Under the pieces are notes generated by a model, which made no database searches, was not told the origin of the DNA, and worked only from the letters and a program-made list of their open reading frames with translations. A stretch of DNA of 64,000 bases, from the NCBI GenBank assembly GCA_963718105.1, contig OY970352.1, positions 3,534,001-3,598,000 of the forward strand, written 5' to 3'. This document shows, in pieces, positions 42,036-50,020 of the stretch. The position numbers and the translations under genes were made by a program. Position 1 is the stretch's first letter, and each line of letters begins with the position of its first letter. The stretch comes from DASYKT01 sp963718105 (GTDB lineage Bacteria; Acidobacteriota; Blastocatellia; Pyrinomonadales; Pyrinomonadaceae).

Positions 42036-43586
42036 TCATGGCCGCGCGGGAAAATTGAATTTTTGCGGCCCCGTATAATTTTCCAATATCCATTCTTTGC
42101 TGAGATAATTTTCCGCCCGCGGCGAAAGCCAGACGTATTTTCCTTGCTTGTTCATATAACCGTAGATATTGCGGGCGTTCGGTTTTTCGCCGATGGTCCA
42201 GAGATGAAGCATTTGAAAAGCCAGCCCGTTTTCGAATGTTCCCTTACTTATACTTTTTCCGAAAGCGACGTTTCCCTTGAGGTCGATATAGGTATCGCCA
42301 TCCATTTCCCTGCCGACTATCGCAAAGTCTTCGGAAAAGCGGCCGGCGTTTTTATACTGTATCGGGATGGCAATTTTACCGGTAACATCTATGTATCCCC
42401 ACGTCTTCGGGCGGTGGGCGGAATATGATTCTTCACCCGGCAGAAGAGCGCGCTGTTTGTACACCGCTGCGAGTCCCTGCGAAAAATACGATGTTCCCAT
42501 CTCTGCAAAAATATCGGCCGGAAGTTTTATGACATATTCGCAGTTTTCATTGATATAACCGTCGAACCTTTTCTCTTTTGCCGAAAACACGAGCGCCAGC
42601 CCATCGGAAAACCGGTGGCGCCAGCGGCAATCCTTAACACCGGCGGCCTTATTGCCGGTTTTATCTACCAGGTATGAATTTAGCTGGGGAAATTCTTCCC
42701 AATCGTCGCTGACCAGTGCGTAGCCATCCATGAAAACCCCAGCTTCATAAAATTTCGGTGGGATCACCATATTGCCTTTGGTGTCGATATAACCGATGTC
42801 GCCGATGGTCTTTAATTTTTCCGGCCCGCGCGGATCGACTTTTACCGCCGCCCGGCCTTCGTGAAACGGCCCACACCATTGCCGCCTGACAGGTTTAATA
42901 ACATACTTGCCCGTCCTGTCGATGTAACCGCACTCATACGTCCAGTATTCGTTGTCGTCCTCACTATATCCTTGCGCCGATTCATTGACCGCCGCCAGCC
43001 CTTCGGAAAAAGCCGTGACCGGCGGATTGTAAATGTTGTAGGTTTTCCAGCGCGGTTCGATCACGACCTTGCCCGTAAGATCCACGTAGCCCCATTTGTC
43101 GCCGACCTTTACCGGCGCCAGCCCCTCGCTGAATTGGCGTACCTCTTCAGTTGGCTTGAAAACTATGTTTCCCTCGATGTCGATAAATCCCTTTTTACCA
43201 TCGGCGTCCCAGATCGCAAAAAGCGGCCAGGCTGCGACCGGCTGCTTTTTCTTCTCTTCTTTCGGCAAAATATACAACTGTTCCTTTCCGCCGCCATAAA
43301 GCAGGATCGAACCTTTGTCCCCCACCATCCAGGCGATATTTTTGCCGTTTTTCAGGATAAACATTCCCCGCTGGAAAGCTCCCTTGGTGAGATAGGTCCC
43401 TTCGGAAGGCACAAGCTTTGGCAGGAGTTTGAGCAGTTCTTCCGGCTTGTACCAGTTCACCATACTGGTATTGCTTATCTCGATACGCTCCACATCCTCA
43501 GCTCCAGGAAGTTTTAGATCTTCATTCACCTGGCAAATCAGGGCCGATGGAAAAAGCAGAAGTATCGCGAATAAAAAAATTTTCAT
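42036..43586 (-). CDS. Exported WG-repeat protein
   Basis: A 516-residue protein: signal peptide MKIFLFAILLLFPSALIC, then at least eight WG/KWG-type repeats, each with the core Y/F-I-D-x-x-G-x-x-V/I. Examples: KKGFIDIEGNIVFKPTEE, KWGYVDLTGKVVIEPRWK, ECGYIDRTGKYVIKPVRR, DIGYIDTKGNMVIPPKFY and TWGYIDVTGKIAIPIQYK. These repeats form beta-propeller-like or solenoid modules thought to mediate binding at the cell surface. The ligand is unknown. It is a single gene, convergent with the glycosylase. Confidence 0.88.
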   Translation of the reverse strand: MKIFLFAILLLFPSALICQVNEDLKLPGAEDVERIEISNTSMVNWYKPEELLKLLPKLVPSEGTYLTKGAFQRGMFILKNGKNIAWMVGDKGSILLYGGGKEQLYILPKEEKKKQPVAAWPLFAIWDADGKKGFIDIEGNIVFKPTEEVRQFSEGLAPVKVGDKWGYVDLTGKVVIEPRWKTYNIYNPPVTAFSEGLAAVNESAQGYSEDDNEYWTYECGYIDRTGKYVIKPVRRQWCGPFHEGRAAVKVDPRGPEKLKTIGDIGYIDTKGNMVIPPKFYEAGVFMDGYALVSDDWEEFPQLNSYLVDKTGNKAAGVKDCRWRHRFSDGLALVFSAKEKRFDGYINENCEYVIKLPADIFAEMGTSYFSQGLAAVYKQRALLPGEESYSAHRPKTWGYIDVTGKIAIPIQYKNAGRFSEDFAIVGREMDGDTYIDLKGNVAFGKSISKGTFENGLAFQMLHLWTIGEKPNARNIYGYMNKQGKYVWLSPRAENYLSKEWILENYTGPQKFNFPARP

Positions 43587-43694
43587 AACGGCCCCAGGGG
43601 TAAAGAGAGAAATTAAAATGTGTCCACAGTGAGTCGCAGTAGTTAACGTTAAGAACGAATGTCTTTGGCAGGGCTTGCGAAAATTAGCGAAAAA

Positions 43695-44138
43695 TTATCT
43701 GGGTTTGGCTTCGATCACTCTTTTTTGCACCGGCGAGGACAGCACTATCGAGGTAGTAGTAATTCCGTACGGCGTGAGCTTGTCGATGAGAGTTTGCAGA
43801 TGGCTGACATCGCTGACCGCCACTTTCATGATAAAAGAATCGTTGCCTGTTCCGCGGTGGCACTCGAGCACTTCGCTCGATTCCTGGGCGACCTCGATAA
43901 TGTGGCTGTAATCCACACCGGAAATGCTCATGCGGATAAAGGCGGTGATGGGCAGGCCGACCTTCGCCGTATCTATCTCAGCCCGGTAGCCGGTGATTAC
44001 GCCCGCGTCTTCCAGTTTCCGCACACGCTCGATAACGGCCGGCGTGGTCAGGCCGACGCGGCGGCCAAGTTCGGCAAAACTGATCCGGGCATCTGCTTGT
44101 AATTCTTTAAGAATTTTCCAATCTATACTGTCTAACAT
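43695..44138 (-). CDS. Lrp/AsnC-family transcriptional regulator
   Basis: A 147-residue protein: N-terminal helix-turn-helix (DWKILKELQADARISFAELG ... LTTPAVIERVRKLEDAGVI), and a C-terminal RAM ligand-binding domain (residues 65-140, SHIIEVAQESSEVLECHRGT, GNDSFIMKVAVSDVSHL). It is transcribed divergently from phenylalanine hydroxylase with a 166-base shared promoter region. It is therefore a good candidate for an aromatic amino-acid-responsive regulator of the tyrosine degradation genes (inference from position). Confidence 0.92.
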   Translation of the reverse strand: MLDSIDWKILKELQADARISFAELGRRVGLTTPAVIERVRKLEDAGVITGYRAEIDTAKVGLPITAFIRMSISGVDYSHIIEVAQESSEVLECHRGTGNDSFIMKVAVSDVSHLQTLIDKLTPYGITTTSIVLSSPVQKRVIEAKPR

Positions 44139-44304
44139 TTAACTTTTAAAGTAATTCGCTAAATTAACTTAGAATATAAGGTAGATTGCCATAAAAACCA
44201 AATCTTGCTTATTTAAACTATAGCCTCCGTTTATTACAATATATTATTCATGGATAACTTTATTTTTTAGCCCGGCATCGAAACCTGAAGAAGAGGACGC
44301 TCCT
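44139..44304. promoter_or_regulatory. Shared promoter region of lrp-like and phenylalanine hydroxylase genes
   Basis: A very A/T-rich 166 bases between divergent genes, including AATATATTATTCATGG and TTTAAACTATAG stretches suited to Lrp-type binding and to promoters. No single operator can be defined from sequence alone. Confidence 0.45.
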
Positions 44305-45204
44305 ATGATCACCGATACGATCGCGACAACCGAACCCGCTTTTAGCATCTCGAATTATGAGATAAAAGATGAAGACCTGCCCGAATTTCGGGACATGCAA
44401 TTTGAGAACATCAACCAGCTTCATCTGGACCATCCCGGCGCAAGCGACCCGGCCTACCTGGAAAGACGCAATTATATCGCCGGCCTCTCAAAAAGATTTC
44501 GCGAAACAGGCGTGATAACCGACGTAGATTATTCGGACGAGGAACAGGGTGTCTGGAAATTCGTCGCCGGGCAGTTGGAAGAGATACAAGCGCGGCGGGC
44601 CTCGGCGTTTTACCTGCAGGCGAAACGCGATCTGGGAATTTCCAATGACCGCATTCCGCAGTTGACGGAGATGAATCGCCGCTTAAAAGAAACGTCGAAC
44701 TTTCGCCTGGCGCCGATCGAGGGCCTGGTGGAAACGCGCGCTTTTCTGAGCTGGCTTTCGTGGCGCACAATGCTTTCGACGCAGTATATCCGCCACGCTT
44801 CTCGGCCGGAATACACGCCGGAGCCGGACATAGTGCACGAAGCCATCGGCCACATTCCGATGTTCACCAACCGCAACTTCGCGGACTTTTCGCAATTCAT
44901 CGGCCACGGCGCGCGCATCGCGACCGACAAACAATTGGAAGAGCTCGGAAGATTGTACTGGTTCACGGTCGAATTCGGTTTGATCGAGGAAAAAGGCGAA
45001 CTCAAAGCTTACGGCGCCGGGCTGCTTTCAAGTTTCGGCGAACTCGAACACGCCTTCGGCGATGGAGTGGAACGACGGGAATTTAATTTAGAGGAAGTCA
45101 TTAACACCGGCTACGATTATTCGGATATGCAAAAGATCCTGTACGTGATCCCTTCATACACGGAGCTGAAAGAAGTGACAAAGAAGTATATCGAGAGTTT
45201 TTGA
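44305..45204 (+). CDS. phhA: Phenylalanine 4-monooxygenase
   Basis: A 299-residue pterin-dependent aromatic amino acid hydroxylase converting phenylalanine to tyrosine. Iron ligands are the two His of PDIVHEAIGHIPMF (about residues 174-187) and the Glu of YWFTVEFGLIEE (about residue 229). The catalytic core also includes RHASRPEYTPEPD and a GLLSSFGELEHAF segment. Bacterial single-domain length, no ACT domain. It is the first gene of the catabolic series that continues with hpd, hmgA and fahA. An IS200-like element now lies behind it. Confidence 0.95.
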   Translation: MITDTIATTEPAFSISNYEIKDEDLPEFRDMQFENINQLHLDHPGASDPAYLERRNYIAGLSKRFRETGVITDVDYSDEEQGVWKFVAGQLEEIQARRASAFYLQAKRDLGISNDRIPQLTEMNRRLKETSNFRLAPIEGLVETRAFLSWLSWRTMLSTQYIRHASRPEYTPEPDIVHEAIGHIPMFTNRNFADFSQFIGHGARIATDKQLEELGRLYWFTVEFGLIEEKGELKAYGAGLLSSFGELEHAFGDGVERREFNLEEVINTGYDYSDMQKILYVIPSYTELKEVTKKYIESF

Positions 45205-45233
45205 TATCCGGTCGGAAAATGACTTCCTTACAA

Positions 45234-45874
45234 GCATCGTAGATGCGTTATGAGGTAGCCAGTGGTGAGCGCAGCGAACCTCTGGTGAATTTTGAAAATT
45301 AAATAAAGCTCTGGAAGAGCGTGACGACATATGCCATCTACCCACACTAGTTTGCATTATCACCTGGTTTTTAGCACCAAAGATCGCCGGCCGTTCATTA
45401 CCGGCGATTGGCGTGAAGATCTTTACGGTTATCTTGGCGGGATCGTGAAAAATCAAGGCGGTATTTTACTGGCGGTCGGTGGTATTGAAGATCATGTTCA
45501 TTTGCTGGTTGGCTTGAAAACATCGCACAGATTGGATTATTTTCTGCGCGAATTAAAGGCAAGCTCATCGGGTTGGGTTCGTCGAGAAAAGAATCCGAAA
45601 TTCGCGTGGCAAATGGTTACGGCGCATTCGCTGTTAGCGCGACAAATCTGGATAAAGCTGAACATTATATTCGCAACCAGGAAGCGCATCATAAACAAAC
45701 ATCTTTTCAGGAAGAATATACTGATATATTGAATAAGAGCGGCATTGAATATGATGACAAATATTTATGGTGAAATCGTTACGCTCTTTCAGAGCTTACG
45801 CACTTAACCATACAGTTCCAGAGGTTCACGCTACGCGTTCACCACTGGCTACCACATTGACGCTCCTGCGGAGC
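45234..45874 (+). mobile_element. IS200-like (REP-associated tyrosine transposase) element
   Basis: About 640 bp. Each end has a small hairpin with a 3-base loop: GCATC-GTA-GATGC at 45234-45246 and GCTCC-TGC-GGAGC at 45862-45874. Inside these are inverted repeats GGTAGCCAGTGGTGA ... GAACCTCTGG (45254-45285) and the mirror at 45818-45853. It encodes one frameshifted Y1-type transposase. It separates phhA from hpd. Confidence 0.85.
45331..45773 (+). pseudogene. IS200/REP-type Y1 transposase, frameshifted
   Basis: The first frame encodes LHYHLVFSTKDRRPFITGDW, the HUH motif region GGIEDHVHLLVGLKTSH and LRELKASSSGWVRRE up to FAWQ. The conserved remainder (GYGAFAVSATNLDKAEHYI, with the catalytic Tyr and NQEAHHKQTSFQEEY ... 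YDDKYLW) continues in another frame. One missing A in CAAATGG would restore a protein of about 147 residues. It is either inactivated or affected by a homopolymer indel in the assembly. Confidence 0.85.
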
Positions 45875-45918
45875 TATTTGAAGTTGATACATTTATTAGA
45901 TAATTATTTGAGGCAATC

Positions 45919-47139
45919 ATGATGACAACAACACAAAATCCTTTAGGGTTAAAAAAGATACATCACGTTGAGTTTTACGTCGGCAATGCGAAGCAGGCGG
46001 AGTTTTATTACCGGCATGCATTCGGTTTTTCGCGGCTGGCCTATTCGGGCCTGGAGACGGGCAACCGCGAAGTGACCTCGTACGTCATGCGGCAGAACCG
46101 CGTCAATTTTATTTTGACGACGCCGCTTTCCGAAGACCATTTCGCCGCCGAGCATATCCGCGTCCACGGCGACGGCGTGCGCGACATCGCCTTTCAGGTC
46201 GAAGATTGCGATTTTGCTTTTAACGAAGCGGTCAGGCGCGGCGCCAAGGTCGTGACCGAACCGCACGACATGAAAGACGCCCACGGCACAGTGCGCCATG
46301 CGGCGATCGCCACCTATGGCGACACGATCCATTCGCTGATCTCGTATGGCGGAAACCCGCACGTCAGTAAGGGTGCAAACGGTAATGGAAATAGTACCGC
46401 GGCCGAGAACCACCCCGTCGTCCCATCTGAAGCCGGGACGCCACCCCTCCTTGGTAAGGAGGGGAGCTATGATTACAGCGGCGTTTTTCTGCCGGGCTTC
46501 GAAGAGCAAAAGGTCGAAGGCAAAGATGTCGGCATCGTGCTGATCGATCACATGGTCGGCAACGTCGAACTCGGCAAGATGAATTATTGGTGCGATTTTT
46601 ATCGCGACACTCTCGGTTTTTACCGCTATATCACCTTTGACGATAAAGACATCTCGACGGAATATTCGGCGCTGATGTCGATAGTGATGTCGGACGGCGG
46701 CCACAATATCAAATTCCCCATCAATGAACCCGCCGAGAGCAAAAAAGGCAAAAGCCAGATCCAGGAATATATCGACTATTACAGATCGGCCGGCGTCCAG
46801 CACGTCGCGCTGCTGTGTAAAGACATCGTCCAAACCGTCGCGCAGCTAAAAGAAAACGGCGTCGAATTCCTGACCGTGCCTGACACTTATTACGAAGAAA
46901 TGCCGGAACGCGTGGGCGAGATAGATGAAGATATTACGGAACTGAAAAAACTCGGCCTGCTGGTCGACAAAGACGAAGAAGGCTATCTGCTGCAGATATT
47001 TACCAAGCCGGTGGAAGATCGTCCGACACTTTTCTTTGAAATTCTCCAGCGTAAGGGCTGTAAGGGCTTCGGTAAGGGCAACTTCAAAGCTCTGTTCGTC
47101 TCAATCGAAGAAGAGCAGCGGCGGCGGGGGAATTTGTAA
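45919..47139 (+). CDS. hpd: 4-hydroxyphenylpyruvate dioxygenase
   Basis: A 406-residue iron(II) enzyme converting 4-hydroxyphenylpyruvate to homogentisate. Two vicinal-oxygen-chelate domains. The iron ligands are His in VLIDHMVGNVE, His in GVQHVALLCKD and Glu in TLFFEILQRKG. C-terminal GFGKGNFKALFVSIEEEQ is diagnostic. The linker between the domains (about residues 163-183, ENHPVVPSEAGTPPLLGKEG) is encoded by an in-frame palindromic repeat absent from normal HPPD. Start MMTTTQN or MTTTQN. Confidence 0.95.
   Translation: MMTTTQNPLGLKKIHHVEFYVGNAKQAEFYYRHAFGFSRLAYSGLETGNREVTSYVMRQNRVNFILTTPLSEDHFAAEHIRVHGDGVRDIAFQVEDCDFAFNEAVRRGAKVVTEPHDMKDAHGTVRHAAIATYGDTIHSLISYGGNPHVSKGANGNGNSTAAENHPVVPSEAGTPPLLGKEGSYDYSGVFLPGFEEQKVEGKDVGIVLIDHMVGNVELGKMNYWCDFYRDTLGFYRYITFDDKDISTEYSALMSIVMSDGGHNIKFPINEPAESKKGKSQIQEYIDYYRSAGVQHVALLCKDIVQTVAQLKENGVEFLTVPDTYYEEMPERVGEIDEDITELKKLGLLVDKDEEGYLLQIFTKPVEDRPTLFFEILQRKGCKGFGKGNFKALFVSIEEEQRRRGNL
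46406..46466 (-). repeat. Palindromic repeat inserted inside hpd, family F, copy 3 (inverted)
   Basis: AGAACCACCCCGTCG ... CACCCCTCCTTGGTAAGGAG is the reverse complement of the repeats inside the acyl-CoA synthetase gene at 36669-36777. It is translated in frame on the opposite strand of the repeat, giving an unrelated peptide. Confidence 0.88.
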
Positions 47140-47177
47140 AAAGTAGTTAAATACGCTGATAACCGCTATATTATATT

Positions 47178-47450
47178 GTGCTATTTGATTGGGATAAACA
47201 TAAAGCGGCAAGTAATTTCGCCAAACATAAGGTTTCGTTTGAAGAGGCCGCGACGGTTTTCGGCGATCCGCTTTCAGATACATTTGACGATCCCGACCAT
47301 TCCATAGGTGAGCATCGTTTCCTGATCATTGGGCATTCCGAAACGAACAGATTGCTATTCGTTTCCCATACCGACGATGGAACGACAATCCGTATCATTA
47401 GCGCGCGTGAACTGACGCGCGGAGAAAAAGAATCATATGGACAAGAATAA
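47178..47450 (+). CDS. brnT: BrnT-type ribonuclease toxin
   Basis: A 90-residue RelE-fold toxin of the BrnT family. FDWDKHKAASNFAKHKVSFE (residues 3-22) is the family signature, followed by EEAATVFGDPLSDTFDDPDH, HRFLIIGHSETNRLLFVSH and RIISARELTRGEKESY, where the conserved Arg/Lys/His residues lie. It probably cleaves RNA and is neutralised by the overlapping BrnA. The pair is autonomous of the surrounding catabolic genes. Confidence 0.92.
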   Translation: MLFDWDKHKAASNFAKHKVSFEEAATVFGDPLSDTFDDPDHSIGEHRFLIIGHSETNRLLFVSHTDDGTTIRIISARELTRGEKESYGQE

Positions 47451-47667
47451 AATTTCAATTAGTGAAGACGAAATGCGGCCTGAGTATGACCTTTCCAAGT
47501 TAAAGGGCAAGGTCCGAGGTAAATACGTCGAGCGTTACCAGGAAGGCACAAATCTGGTTTTACTGGAGTCTGACGTACAGGCGGCATTTCCCGACTCTGT
47601 TGCAGTTAACGAGGCATTGCGAATGCTGATAAAAGTCGCCCGCAAGCAGGTCCACGAAAAAGTTTAA
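47437..47667 (+). CDS. brnA: BrnA-type antitoxin
   Basis: A 76-residue antitoxin overlapping the toxin gene by 14 bases. DEMRPEYDLSKLKGKVRGKY is the toxin-binding N-terminal part common in BrnA. LLESDVQAAFPDSVAVNEAL RMLIK is the ribbon-helix-helix DNA-binding domain. As in other BrnTA pairs it should repress its own promoter. Toxin first and antitoxin second is the normal order. Confidence 0.9.
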   Translation: MDKNKISISEDEMRPEYDLSKLKGKVRGKYVERYQEGTNLVLLESDVQAAFPDSVAVNEALRMLIKVARKQVHEKV

Positions 47668-47766
47668 TGCTCAGCAGTCTGTCCCTGAGAAGACTTGTCT
47701 GATCTTTTACATTCTATAACGCAAAAATTTGTAATAATTAAATAAGACAGAAAAGGCGGCGATCTG

Positions 47767-48417
47767 ATGATCGATAAAACCAAAGATATATCTCCCCTTT
47801 ATGCCCGCTTTCTGAGCCCGCTTGTTCGGCCTTTTCCTGATTTTGATTTTTCTTTTATAAAACCGGTGCGTAAAAAGGCTGTCGAACTCCTGGAACTGAG
47901 ACCCGGCGACCTGGTTTTGGATGCGGGATGCGGATCGGGTGGAAGTTTTCCTTATCTTCGCAATGCCGTCGGACCTTCCGGACAAGTCCTGGGAATTGAA
48001 ATAAGCTCCGGAACCTGTGTAAATACGCGAAATAGAATAGCGCGAAATAAATGGGAAAATGTCGAACTGGCCGAAGGCGATGTGCGTGAGGTGAAATTAA
48101 CGGGCACGTTTGACGGGCTGCTGATGTTTGCCGCGCCCGATGTTTTCGCTTCTGAGGCTGCTTTAGAAAATATATTTCCTCATTTAAGAGCTGGCGCGCG
48201 GGTTGTTTTCTTTGGCGCAAAAACTTCGGATAAGCGGTCCGGATGGTTATTAAACAGCGGGCTCCGTAAATTATGCGCGACGGTGGCGCCGGCCACGCCG
48301 GTCCCCGACCGTACGCCGTGGAAAATAATAGCGCCGCGGCTGGAAAGCCTGGAGATAAAAGAGTATTTCTTCGGTTGGATGTTTCTGGCATCCGGCACAG
48401 TGCGTCCCCAAGCTTGA
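47767..48417 (+). CDS. Class I SAM-dependent methyltransferase (UbiE-like)
   Basis: A 216-residue protein with SAM motif I VLDAGCGSGGSFPYLRNA (about residues 56-73), motif II VLGIEIS, and motif III in LRAGARVVFFGAKTS. The N-terminal LSPLVRPFPDFDFSFIKPV resembles small UbiE/COQ5-type or arsenite-methyltransferase-like proteins. The substrate is unknown. It lies between the toxin-antitoxin pair and an SDR gene and has no obvious link to homogentisate. Confidence 0.75.
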   Translation: MIDKTKDISPLYARFLSPLVRPFPDFDFSFIKPVRKKAVELLELRPGDLVLDAGCGSGGSFPYLRNAVGPSGQVLGIEISSGTCVNTRNRIARNKWENVELAEGDVREVKLTGTFDGLLMFAAPDVFASEAALENIFPHLRAGARVVFFGAKTSDKRSGWLLNSGLRKLCATVAPATPVPDRTPWKIIAPRLESLEIKEYFFGWMFLASGTVRPQA

Positions 48418-48512
48418 ACAAATGTGACAGAAATAAAGTAAGAAATGATCGGAACCATTAAAAGCTGCTAGCTGAAACCGGTTCTCGACTTTTTGGATAT
48501 AATTATTAAGCT

Positions 48513-49428
48513 ATGTCCGATCAACCGTTAAAAGGCAAAGTAGCTTTTGGTTGCCGGTGCTACGCGCGCGGCGGGGCGCGGCATTGCGGTCGAGCTTGGC
48601 GCGGCTGGAGCAAGCGTGTATTGCACCGGGCGTTCGACGAGTGAACACCCTTCGGAAATGAACCGGCCGGAAACGATCGAGGAAACCGCCGAGCTTGTGA
48701 ATAAAGCGGGCGGCAACGGGATCGCCGTGCAGGCCGATCACCTGGAACACGGCCAGGTAAAAGCGCTGGTTGAGCGGATCGGGAAAGAACAAGGCCGGCT
48801 CGATATTTTGGTCAATGACATCTGGGGCGCGACCAAAATGGAGTGGAACAAAACCGTCTGGGAATCGGACCTTGATTACGGATTGCGCACGCTGCGGCTC
48901 GCCATTGATACACACGCCATCACCAGCCATTTCGCCCTGCCGCTGATGATCAAAAACCCTGGCGGGCTGGCGGTTGAGATCACCGACGGCACGCGTGAAT
49001 ACAACGATAAAAACTACCGCGTTTCTTTCTTTTACGATCTGGCCAAAGCGGCGAACCTGCGGATGGCATTCGCATTGGCGCATGAATTGGAGCCGCACGG
49101 GTGTACGGCGGTGGCGATCTCGCCAGGCTGGCTGCGGTCGGAAATGATGCTCGATGCCTATGGCGTGAAAGAAGAAAACTGGCGCGATGCGATCAGTCAG
49201 CAGCCGCATTTCGCTATTACCGAAACGCCGCATTTTGTCGGCCGCGCCGTGGCGCACCTCGCCGCCGATCCCGAACATACGCGCTGGAACGGCCAGTCGC
49301 TCAATAGCGGCCAGCTCGCGAAAGTTTACGGCTTTACCGACCTCGACGGTTCTCGTCCCGATGCCTGGCGCTATACTGTCGAAGTGCAGGATAAAGGCAA
49401 GCCGGCCAATGTGGCGGGATACAGGTAA
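48513..49428 (+). CDS. Short-chain dehydrogenase/reductase with an N-terminal frameshift
   Basis: A Rossmann-fold SDR of about 304 residues if corrected. The ATG at 48513 (MSDQPLKGKVA) is in a different frame from the rest. One T too many in the TTTT run at 48545-48548 breaks the frame just before LVAGATRAAGRGIAVELG, the cofactor motif. A TTG at 48547 could start a shortened 293-residue version. The active-site Tyr/Lys are in FFYDLAKAANLRM, and ILVNDIWGATKMEW is the NNAG-like region. Atypical long C-terminus. The substrate is unknown. Confidence 0.78.
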
Positions 49429-49432
49429 GACA

Positions 49433-49978
49433 ATGCTTAAAATACTGTTACTTATTTCACTCGTATTATCTTTTTGCTTCCCGGTCACCGGGCAAACGGA
49501 TAAAACCGGCGAGAAGAAATTCATCTACGAATATGAATCCGTGTGCGGTTCTCCGGAAGTCGAGAGTCAGTTTTACACCAGGTGGAAGGGCAAGATCACC
49601 AAGATCGTTGACGGAAACACCGTAATCTTTGAGGCTAAATCGAAATCGAGAAAGCCCAACGGCAAAAAGTTTTCGCTTCACCTGGCCGGGATCGATGTGG
49701 GCCCTAATGAATCTGAAGTGATAAAATTCGTCACTAAAAAATTCCTGAACAAAAAAGTTGAGGTGTGGGGCAATCCGGAGAATGACTCGGATGAAAGTTT
49801 CTTCGGTATCGTGCGCACCGGACGGTTTCGCAGTTTGAACCGGGAATTGTTCGAACGCGGTATGGCGAAATATCTGGAGCCGGAGTATTTTTACAGTGTT
49901 TCGAATTACGAGTTGTGCATATTTAATCAGGAAGAAGAAAAAGCTCAGGCCGCAAAAATAGGTATTTGGGCTGAGTGA
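49433..49978 (+). CDS. Secreted thermonuclease-fold (SNase-like) protein, probably inactive
   Basis: 181 residues: signal peptide MLKILLLISLVLSFCFPVTG, then an OB-fold SNase domain with ITKIVDGNTVIFEAKS, FSLHLAGIDVGPNES and LNRELFERGMAKYLEPEY, and a KAQAAKIGIWAE end. In active nucleases the strand before GID carries Arg and the later GR motif carries a second Arg. Here these positions read SLHL and SFFG, so catalysis is doubtful. ATG is 5 bases after the SDR stop. The frame is open far upstream, but that part is inside the SDR gene. Confidence 0.78.
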   Translation: MLKILLLISLVLSFCFPVTGQTDKTGEKKFIYEYESVCGSPEVESQFYTRWKGKITKIVDGNTVIFEAKSKSRKPNGKKFSLHLAGIDVGPNESEVIKFVTKKFLNKKVEVWGNPENDSDESFFGIVRTGRFRSLNRELFERGMAKYLEPEYFYSVSNYELCIFNQEEEKAQAAKIGIWAE

Positions 49979-50020
49979 AGATCAGCGCCCTGTGCTAACG
50001 CTTGGGTTGACACAATTTTT

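Noticed and set aside
45949..46833. 294-codon minus-strand open frame inside hpd
   Set aside because: Antisense to conserved HPPD domains. The composition is that of a complementary frame.
48511..49524. 337-codon minus-strand open frame across the SDR and SNase genes
   Set aside because: It covers two real genes on the other strand and has no homologous motif.
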